Of a DNA stretch of 21,817 nucleotides, positions 1-5,693 are shown in pieces. The DNA comes from JBOGVZ01 sp050692985 (GTDB lineage Bacteria; Actinomycetota; UBA4738; CALAEC01): the NCBI GenBank assembly GCA_050692985.1, contig JBOGVZ010000012.1, positions 1 through 21,817 of the forward strand. The letters run 5' to 3'. Made by a program: the position numbers and the translations under genes. The notes under the pieces were generated by a model that was not told the DNA's origin, did not search any database, and saw only the letters and a list, made by a program, of their open reading frames with translations. The stretch's first letter is position 1. Each line of letters starts with the position of its first letter.

Positions 1-368
1 GTGATCCTGCGCACGTAGGCTCCTCTCGACGCTTTGCGGCTGTTCGGGAGTGAGCCTACGTGCCTTCTTCATCTGTTCCTCGGAAGCTGGGTTCTCTCGG
101 TGCTGCCTTCCAGCCGACGCTACCCCCTGGGAGCGGGACCCTTTCCTTCGGGCATGGTTTTCCCTACGGTGGACTGGCCCTACCTAAGAGGGGACCCGGT
201 AACGAAGACCCACAAGGCAACGATCCTGCTCTCGGCGGCCTCGGCGTAGGGAGCCTCGCCGGCGCCACGGCCCCCTCCCGCATGCGGTCGAGGGGATCGT
301 GCACGTCCGGCCCCGTTCCCGGCCGCGAGCAGGCTGGTGCTCCTAGGGCCTGCTACGATGAACCCAGG
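1..368. other. Unassigned region upstream of the tRNA cluster
   Basis: I see no convincing protein gene in this stretch on either strand. The open frames that cross it have no Shine-Dalgarno-preceded start and no recognisable family. It contains a perfect long inverted repeat near its left edge and several shorter G/C-rich complementary segments, so a structured RNA is possible. I could not match it to tmRNA, RNase P RNA, SRP RNA or 6S RNA by their conserved motifs. The left end is cut by the window boundary. Confidence 0.5.
11..63. repeat. Perfect 12-bp inverted repeat (stem-loop)
   Basis: GCACGTAGGCTC at 11-22 is the exact reverse complement of GAGCCTACGTGC at 52-63, with a 29-nt spacer. 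As RNA this gives a strong hairpin on either strand. On the plus strand it is followed by CTTCTTC rather than a U-run, so a classical intrinsic terminator is not clearly supported. It could be the terminator of a gene lying to the left, a stem within a non-coding RNA, or a protein-binding site. Confidence 0.6.
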
Positions 369-435
369 CGAACGGCGGTAGGCGGCCGGAGTGCCCTTGC
401 CAAGGTGGGGCCGGGGTTCGGATCCCGTCGTTCGA
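369..435 (+). tRNA. Degenerate tRNA-Gly(GCC)-like sequence, possibly a pseudo-tRNA
   Basis: It has a 7-bp acceptor-like stem (369-375 with 428-434), the core CCTTGCCAAGG typical of a tRNA-Gly(GCC) anticodon arm (anticodon 399-401), and a T-arm-like TTCGGAT. It sits where Gly is expected in an actinobacterial Gly-Cys-Val tRNA cluster. However it is only about 67 nt. No D-stem pairs properly, U8 is missing, only the two inner anticodon-stem pairs form, and the T-loop has G in place of the invariant A58. The T-stem also needs an 8-nt loop to pair fully. It is therefore either a decayed tRNA-Gly or a sequence with base-level errors. I would not assume it is functional. Confidence 0.35.
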
Positions 436-474
436 GCCACCCAGAAGGCCCTCGGTCAACTCGAGGGCGCATGC

Positions 475-545
475 GGCGGGGTGGCCGAGTGGTTAGGCAG
501 CGGCCTGCAAAGCCGCGTACAGCGGTTCAATTCCGCTCCCCGCCT
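475..545 (+). tRNA. tRNA-Cys (anticodon GCA)
   Basis: The full cloverleaf is visible. The acceptor stem GGCGGGG (475-481) pairs with CCCCGCC (538-544). The anticodon stem GCGGC/GCCGC encloses the loop CTGCAAA with anticodon GCA, and the T-loop is TTCAATT. The discriminator base is U (545), the usual cysteine identity base. The 3' CCA is not encoded. It lies 31 bp upstream of tRNA-Val on the same strand, probably co-transcribed. Confidence 0.97.
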
Positions 546-576
546 CACGGGTACAATGCGAGCGAAAGCTCGCTGC

Positions 577-648
577 GGGCGCTTAGCTCAGGGGGAGAGC
601 GCTTCCTTGACGCGGAAGAGGTCAGAGGTTCAAATCCTCTAGCGCCCA
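577..648 (+). tRNA. tRNA-Val (anticodon GAC)
   Basis: The acceptor stem GGGCGCT (577-583) pairs with AGCGCCC (641-647). The anticodon stem CTTCC/GGAAG encloses TTGACGC with anticodon GAC (609-611). The T-arm is AGAGG-TTCAAAT-CCTCT, the discriminator is A at 648, and no CCA is encoded. A truncated transporter gene on the opposite strand begins within a few bases of the 3' end, so this tRNA 3' end is a candidate former integration site. Confidence 0.97.
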
Positions 649-651
649 CAA

Positions 652-949
652 CGCAAAACCCCAGGACGACCGCCAGGACGGCGGCCGACACGTCCTGGAC
701 GCTTCCCACGACGCCGGAGAGGGCGCTGGCCAATGCCAGCGTCACAAGCACGATGATGGCCGCGAACAGCGTCATCCCGATGGCATCGGGGAGGTAGGGG
801 GCCAGGGGCCCGGAGAAGATCAGCGCGGCGAACGAGGTGGCCAGCACGACCTCCACGATCCCCGTCACAAGGCCCCCGGTGAGCGTGGGGATCAAGAGCC
901 GGGGTGCCAGTTCCCGCCGAAGCCTCGACCGAAGCTCCTCCGAGCGCAT
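652..949 (-). pseudogene. N-terminal remnant of a SulP-family anion transporter gene
   Basis: Reading leftward from an ATG at 947-949 (GGTGGGAG upstream as a possible RBS), about 95 codons encode a hydrophobic N-terminus of the SulP/SLC26 type. It includes the motif GVVGSVQD followed by an Ala/Val-rich helix. The same motif and membrane-helix order occur at the N-terminus of the intact SulP gene at 12168-14363. Homology stops at about 652, immediately next to the 3' end of tRNA-Val (648). The frame then runs into the complement of the tRNA gene and yields only the typical tRNA-antisense peptide. The rest of the transporter, the STAS domain and any cNMP domain are missing, so this is a truncated, non-functional gene. 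The abrupt edge at a tRNA 3' end suggests excision of, or deletion inside, a tRNA-targeting element. Confidence 0.7.
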
Positions 950-1073
950 CGGCGCGATGCTCCCACCATCGGCGCTCCCCTGTCGACCGAGCCGGCCCCC
1001 GAAGGCGGCCTGTGCCTCCCGGGGGCCCCTGGACAGGCGATAGGGTAGGGGCAAGAATCCAGACGGAGGATCC

Positions 1074-1124
1074 ATGGGGAAAGGACCGCACGGACTCGGT
1101 GCCTCGACGATCAGGCTTCGCTGA
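1074..1124 (+). CDS. Possible 16-codon leader ORF before the sensor kinase
   Basis: The best Shine-Dalgarno/start pair near the kinase is GGAGGA (1065-1070) followed by ATG at 1074. This opens a 16-residue frame that ends with TGA at 1122-1124, one base before an in-frame GTG (1126) of the kinase. The peptide (starts MGKGPHGLG) has no known function. It may be a leader that couples translation to the kinase. Alternatively it may mark a second small indel at the kinase N-terminus, in which case the ATG would be the true kinase start. Confidence 0.3.
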   Translation: MGKGPHGLGASTIRLR

Positions 1125-3603
1125 CGTGGCAGCCCAGGACGTCCGTGATGAGCTGCTGAAGGAGACGCAGCACTTCGTTCCCCTCCTGGCGATCAGCCCC
1201 ACGGCCATCGTGATCACCGACATCGATGGCCTCGTGGTGGCGTGGAACCCCGCCGCCGAACGATTGTTCGGCTACTCGGAGTCGGAGGCGACGGGCCGGA
1301 ACCTTGACGACCTCGTGGCGAAGACCGAGGAGGTTCACGCCGAGGCCGTGGGCTTTACCAAGCGCGCATCGGCCAAGGATCAGATTCACACCATCGCCCG
1401 GCGCACTCATAAGGACGGTTCACTGGTCGACGTGGAGCTGCTGGCCGCGCCCCTGGAGGTCCACGGGCGGACCATCGGCACCCTGGGCCTCTACCACGAC
1501 ATCACGGAGCTCCGGCGGCAGAAGCGGTACTACGAGGCCCTCCTCCAAGCGAGTCCCACCGCGATCATCGCTATCGACCCCCAGGGGAACGTGACTTCCT
1601 GGAACCCGGCGGCAGCGCAGCTGTTCGGCTATGCCTCCGAGGAGGCCATCGGACGGGACGTCGACGACCTCCTGGCCAACCGGGAAGAGCTCCGAGAGGA
1701 GGCCCTCGACCTCACCCGGCGCATCGCGGATGAGGAGGTTCGCCTCCTCATCCGGCGAACTCGCAAGGACGGGTCCCTGGTCGACGTGGAAGTGACCGGC
1801 GCCCCCATCCACGTTGGCGGCGAGCTGGTCGGGATGTATGGGCTGTTCCACGACGTCAGCGAGCTCCAGGAGCAGAAGCGGTACTTTCAGTCGCTGCTCG
1901 AGCTGAGTCCGACCGCGATCGTGGTCACGGACCTCGACGGGAACGTGACGTCGTGGAACCCGCACGCCGAGAAGCTCTTTGGGTACACGACGGCGGAGGC
2001 CGTCGGGAGCCACCTGGACGATCTCGTCGCGGCGCGCGATGACCTCCGCGCCGAGGCCCTGGGGTTCAGCGAAGCCGCGAAGGGCGGCGAGCGGATCGAC
2101 GCGATCCGCCAGCGGACCCGGAAGGACGGATCCCTCGTGGACGTGCACATCGTCTCCGAGCCCGTAGTGATCAACGACGAGCAGGTCGGCCTCATGGTGA
2201 TCTACCACGATGTCAGCGAGATCCAGCGTCAGAAGCGCTACTACGAAGCGCTCTTCCAGAGCAGTCCCGTGGCCGTCGCCCTCCTCGATCCCAACGGGAC
2301 CGTCACGTCCTGGAATCCCGCGGCGCGACGCCTGTTTGGCTACACGAAGGAGGAGGCCGTCGGCCGAAACATCGACGACCTGGTGGCGGTGAGCGACGAG
2401 GTCCGAGCCGAGGCCGAGGACCTGCTTCACCGTGGGATGGGTGGCGAGTTGATCCACGCCATCACCAAGCGCACCCGGAAGGACCGAACGCTGGTCGACG
2501 TGGAGATCTTCGGGGCTCCCGTTATGGTCGCCGGGGAGCCGGCCGGCCTGTACTCCATGTATCACGACATCGAGGAGCTTCAGCGGGCTCGACAGGATGC
2601 GGAGGCGGCCACAGAGGCCAAGAGCGCGTTCCTGGCCACCATGAGCCACGAGATCCGGACGCCGCTGAACGCGGTGATCGGCATGACCGGCCTTCTCCTC
2701 GACACGAAGCTCAGCGCGGAGCAGCAGGAGTTCGCCGAGGTCATCAGAGGCAGCGGTGACGCCCTGCTGTCGGTGATCAACGACATCCTCGATTTCTCCA
2801 AGATCGAGGCCGGGAGGCTGGAGCTCGAGCGCAGCCCCTTCGACCTCCGCGACTGCGTGGAGTCGGCCCTGGAGCTGGTGGCCGCGGGCGCGCTGAAGAA
2901 GGGGCTCGACCTGGCCTACGACCTCGAGCCGGACGTTCCCGCGGCCCTCGTGGGAGACCTGACCCGGCTGCGCCAGGTCTTCCTCAACCTGTTGAACAAC
3001 GCCGTGAAGTTCACCGAGCGCGGCGAGGTGGTGGTCACGGGGAAGGCCGAGCGGCTGGGACCCCCCGATGCCGGGCGATACCGCCTGTCCTTCGCCGTCC
3101 GGGATACCGGGATCGGCATCCCCGAGGACCGCAGGGACCGCCTGTTCGAATCCTTCAGCCAGGTGGACCGCTCCACCACCCGCCGCTACGGGGGCACCGG
3201 CCTGGGGCTGGCCATAAGCAAGAGGCTGGTCGAGCTGATGGGGGGGACCCTGTGGGCCGAGAGCAGTCCCGGGGGAGGCTCCACCTTCCACTTCACCATT
3301 GAGGCCGATGAGGCGCCCGCTCCGGTGCGGCCCTTCGAGCAGGCGTCCACGGCGCAGCTGGAGGGACGGCGCATCCTGATCGTGGACGACAACGCCACGA
3401 ACCGGCAGATCCTGTCCCGCCAGACCCAGGCCTGGGGCATGATCGCCCGGGAAACCGAACGTCCCGAAGAGGCGCTGAGTGGATCCGGCGTGGCGACCCG
3501 TTCGACGTGGGCGTCCTGGACATGCAGATGCCCGAGATGGACGGCGTCACCCTGGCCGGGGAGATTCGCCGGTACCGCGACGCGCTGTCGTTCCCGCTGG
3601 TGA
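1099..3603 (+). CDS. Hybrid sensor histidine kinase, 5' part (4x PAS-HisKA-HATPase-partial REC)
   Basis: This is a cytoplasmic sensor kinase: I see no signal peptide or membrane segment. Four tandem PAS domains of 118-119 codons each (first conserved Ser-Pro at codons 1195, 1552, 1906 and 2263) repeat a pattern of SPTAI, SWNP and LFGY followed by KDGSLVDV. The HisKA H-box MSHEIRTPLN follows, with the phospho-His at about residue 517 and an N-box NLLNNAVKF at about residue 631. The ATPase glycine motifs DTGIGIP and GGTGLGLAISKRL come next. The receiver domain starts with ILIVDDN at about residue 757 but goes out of frame near codon 3475-3477 and stops at 3603, so this product lacks the receiver's phospho-acceptor Asp. 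The start is uncertain: GTG 1099 or GTG 1126, with a well-placed RBS serving only an out-of-frame ATG at 1074. The kinase core looks intact. It heads the operon that continues through the cyclase and thiol genes. Confidence 0.85.
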   Translation: MPRRSGFADVAAQDVRDELLKETQHFVPLLAISPTAIVITDIDGLVVAWNPAAERLFGYSESEATGRNLDDLVAKTEEVHAEAVGFTKRASAKDQIHTIARRTHKDGSLVDVELLAAPLEVHGRTIGTLGLYHDITELRRQKRYYEALLQASPTAIIAIDPQGNVTSWNPAAAQLFGYASEEAIGRDVDDLLANREELREEALDLTRRIADEEVRLLIRRTRKDGSLVDVEVTGAPIHVGGELVGMYGLFHDVSELQEQKRYFQSLLELSPTAIVVTDLDGNVTSWNPHAEKLFGYTTAEAVGSHLDDLVAARDDLRAEALGFSEAAKGGERIDAIRQRTRKDGSLVDVHIVSEPVVINDEQVGLMVIYHDVSEIQRQKRYYEALFQSSPVAVALLDPNGTVTSWNPAARRLFGYTKEEAVGRNIDDLVAVSDEVRAEAEDLLHRGMGGELIHAITKRTRKDRTLVDVEIFGAPVMVAGEPAGLYSMYHDIEELQRARQDAEAATEAKSAFLATMSHEIRTPLNAVIGMTGLLLDTKLSAEQQEFAEVIRGSGDALLSVINDILDFSKIEAGRLELERSPFDLRDCVESALELVAAGALKKGLDLAYDLEPDVPAALVGDLTRLRQVFLNLLNNAVKFTERGEVVVTGKAERLGPPDAGRYRLSFAVRDTGIGIPEDRRDRLFESFSQVDRSTTRRYGGTGLGLAISKRLVELMGGTLWAESSPGGGSTFHFTIEADEAPAPVRPFEQASTAQLEGRRILIVDDNATNRQILSRQTQAWGMIARETERPEEALSGSGVATRSTWASWTCRCPRWTASPWPGRFAGTATRCRSRW

Positions 3604-4520
3604 TGCTGACCTCGCTGGGGCGCTCGGAGGACACCCCGGGGGCGAACCGCTTCGCGGCCTTCCTGACGAAGCCGATCAAGCCGTCCCAGCTGTATGACGC
3701 GCTGCTGGGGATCTTCGGCGGTGGTCCCGAGATGGCCGAGGTCCCGGTCGCGCCAGAAGCCGGGGAGCTGGCCCAACGGCTGCCCCTGCGGATCCTGTTG
3801 GTCGAGGACAACGCGGTGAACCAACAGCTCGCCCTCCTTCTCCTCCAGAAGATGGGCTATCGGGCGGACGTCGCCGCCAACGGGGTGGAGGCCCTGGAGG
3901 CGCTGGGCCGCCAGCCCTACGATGTGGTGCTCATGGACGTGGAGATGCCCGAGATGGACGGCCTGGAGGCCACCCGACGGATCCACCAGCTATTCGGCAG
4001 GGAGAGGCGGCCCCGCATCATCGCCGTGACGGCCAACGCCATGCGAGAGGAGCGCGAGCTGTGCCTCCAGGCCGGGATGGACGACTACATCACCAAGCCG
4101 ATCCGGATCGAGGTCCTTGCTTCGGCGCTTGGCCGCGCCAAGCCCCTGGCCCGGAGCTCGGACGCGGGGCAGACGCTCGATGCCGACGTGATCCGCAGGC
4201 TGGTGTCCTCGTTCGGAGACCAGGCCCCCACGTCGGTGGGCGGGATCATCGCCACCTTCCTCGACCAGGCCCCCGCTCAACTGGCGGAGCTGAGGCGGGC
4301 GGTCGACCAGGATCGGCCCGACGACGTCCGCCGTGGAGCGCACACCATGAAGTCGAACGCCGCCACGTTCGGGGCCACCGCCCTGGCGAAGCTGTGTCGG
4401 GAACTGGAGGCGATGGCCGCCTCGGGGACGCTGGCCGGAGCGGAAGAGCTCCACCGCCGGCTCGAACTGGAGTGGGAGTCGGTGCGGCAAGCGCTCGAGC
4501 GGCTCCGGGAGGAGCTGTGA
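3507..4520 (+). CDS. Hybrid sensor histidine kinase, 3' part (rest of REC1-REC2-HPt), separated by frameshift
   Basis: This frame continues the kinase after a -1 shift. The text GVLDMQMPEMDG completes receiver 1 and carries its phospho-acceptor Asp. A second receiver follows at about residues 94-210, with LLVEDNAVNQ, VLMDVEMPEMDG (Asp 144) and the conserved Lys in ITKPI. A C-terminal HPt domain has AHTMKSNAATFGA with the phospho-His at residue 279. Re-reading the G at 3477 gives the natural receiver sequence ALEWIRRGDPFDV across the break, so one base is missing from an originally continuous gene (1099-4520). The GTG listed as start has no good RBS. Independent expression is doubtful, and the two parts should be treated as one gene. 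The HPt is placed to pass phosphate to the receiver of the next gene, whose start lies one base after this stop. Confidence 0.85.
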   Translation: MGVLDMQMPEMDGVTLAGEIRRYRDALSFPLVMLTSLGRSEDTPGANRFAAFLTKPIKPSQLYDALLGIFGGGPEMAEVPVAPEAGELAQRLPLRILLVEDNAVNQQLALLLLQKMGYRADVAANGVEALEALGRQPYDVVLMDVEMPEMDGLEATRRIHQLFGRERRPRIIAVTANAMREERELCLQAGMDDYITKPIRIEVLASALGRAKPLARSSDAGQTLDADVIRRLVSSFGDQAPTSVGGIIATFLDQAPAQLAELRRAVDQDRPDDVRRGAHTMKSNAATFGATALAKLCRELEAMAASGTLAGAEELHRRLELEWESVRQALERLREEL

Positions 4521-4521
4521 G

Positions 4522-5691
4522 GTGACCGAAGCCGCCTCCATCCTGGTCGTCGATGACGACGCGGTGATGCGGTCGATGCTGTCCCGGAGCCTGGAGCAGG
4601 ACGGCCATCTGGTGACCACCGCAGGCGGCGGCGAGGAGGCACTGGACCTCATCGGGCGTGAACCGTTCGACGTGATCCTCCTCGACGTCCTGATGCCCGG
4701 CCTCGACGGGTACCAGGTGCTGGAGCGGATCAAGGCCGAGCCGAGACTGCGACACATCCCGGTGATCATGATCACGGGGGTGGACGACACGGAGAGCGCC
4801 ATCCGCTGCATCGAGATGGGGGCCGACGACTACCTGACGAAGCCGTTCGACCGCGTCTTGCTGGGGGCCCGCATCAACGCCGGACTGAGCAAGAAGCGGC
4901 TCCAGGACCTGGAGCTCGAGCACGTCGAGGAGGTGCGGCGCCTCAACCGGCGCCTGGAGGCGCGCGTCGAAGACCAGATGGCCGAGCTGGTCCGGACCGG
5001 GGAGCTCAAGCGCTTCCTGCCCGCCCAGGTGGCCGATGGGTTGCTGGCCGGACAGCTGCACTCGGAGGGATTCGAGCGCCGCAAAGTCACGGTGCTGTTC
5101 GCCGACATGGTGGGGTTCACCGACCTGTCAGACAGCTTGGAGCCGGAGGAGCTCTCCGTGATCCTCGACGAGTACCTGCGGGAGATGAGCGCCATCCTGG
5201 TCTCCCACGGTGGGACGCTCGACAACTACATCGGAGATGGGGTGATGGCCGTCTTCGGAGCGCCGGGGCGCATCGACGAGCGAGACCAGGCCTGGTCGGC
5301 GGTGCAGGCGGCCCTGGAGATGCGATCGCGCGCCGGGGAGCTGGCCGAGGCGATCAGGGGCCGTGGGATCCCGGCCAACTTCCAGATCAGGATCGGGGTC
5401 AACGCGGGGCACTGCACGGTCGGGGTCTTCGGGAGCGATGTGCTTCGGGCCTACAAGGTCGTGGGGCTGGCCGTGAATCTGGCCGCCCGTCTCCAGAGCG
5501 AGGCCGAGCCGGGCACGATCCTGTGCGGCTATCGGCCGTACGCCCTGGTCCGGGACCGGGTGGTGGCGGTCGAACGGGAGCCCCTGACCGTGAAGGGCTC
5601 CGCCCGGCCGGTAGAGGCCTGGGAGATCAGCTCACTGGTCGAGAGCGAGCCAGCCGAGGCCACCGAGCGCCAGGCGACCACGCCGCCATAG
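4522..5691 (+). CDS. Response regulator with class III adenylate/guanylate cyclase domain
   Basis: This 389-residue cytoplasmic protein has three parts. Residues about 6-120 are a receiver (ILVVDDD, phospho-acceptor Asp55 in ILLDVLMPG, conserved Lys in YLTKPF). A charged, coiled-coil-like linker covers about 125-165. A class III nucleotide cyclase domain covers about 182-370. Both metal-binding aspartates are present (Asp195 in LFADMVGFT, Asp239 in IGDGVMAVFG), as are the transition-state Asn319 and Arg323 in VNLAARL. The base-recognition positions are unusual: Asn235 where Lys is common in VDKYIGD-type motifs, and Lys312 in AYKVVGL where Asp, Thr or Cys is usual. cAMP is therefore likely but not certain as product. 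GTG 4522 is preceded by GGGAGGAG at suitable spacing and follows the kinase stop by one base, implying coupled translation. Inferred role: phosphorylation-controlled second-messenger synthesis. Confidence 0.9.
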   Translation: MTEAASILVVDDDAVMRSMLSRSLEQDGHLVTTAGGGEEALDLIGREPFDVILLDVLMPGLDGYQVLERIKAEPRLRHIPVIMITGVDDTESAIRCIEMGADDYLTKPFDRVLLGARINAGLSKKRLQDLELEHVEEVRRLNRRLEARVEDQMAELVRTGELKRFLPAQVADGLLAGQLHSEGFERRKVTVLFADMVGFTDLSDSLEPEELSVILDEYLREMSAILVSHGGTLDNYIGDGVMAVFGAPGRIDERDQAWSAVQAALEMRSRAGELAEAIRGRGIPANFQIRIGVNAGHCTVGVFGSDVLRAYKVVGLAVNLAARLQSEAEPGTILCGYRPYALVRDRVVAVEREPLTVKGSARPVEAWEISSLVESEPAEATERQATTPP

Positions 5692-5693
5692 CG

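Noticed and set aside
101..111. SRP RNA-like signature GGAAGGCAGCA on the minus strand
   Set aside because: The GGAA tetraloop and AGCA side resemble SRP helix 8, but the required 5' partner (AGG with the invariant A) is absent and the flanking helix does not pair.
545..651. C-terminal tail GARGFEPLTSS of the minus-strand frame through tRNA-Val
   Set aside because: This peptide is the familiar artefact of translating the complement of a tRNA gene, not part of the transporter.
904..1098. Upstream extension of the kinase frame to an ATG at 904
   Set aside because: It is Pro/Arg/Ser-rich without homology, has no RBS, and overlaps the SulP remnant on the other strand; PAS homology begins only near 1180.
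1420..3291. Very long antisense open frame (623 codons) across the kinase
   Set aside because: It is a GC-rich shadow of the kinase: no family motifs, low-complexity residue use, and the sense strand is fully explained by PAS and kinase domains.
3470..3485. Programmed -1 ribosomal frameshift in the kinase
   Set aside because: There is no X XXY YYZ slippery heptamer, and no stimulatory structure stands out; a lost base is the simpler explanation.
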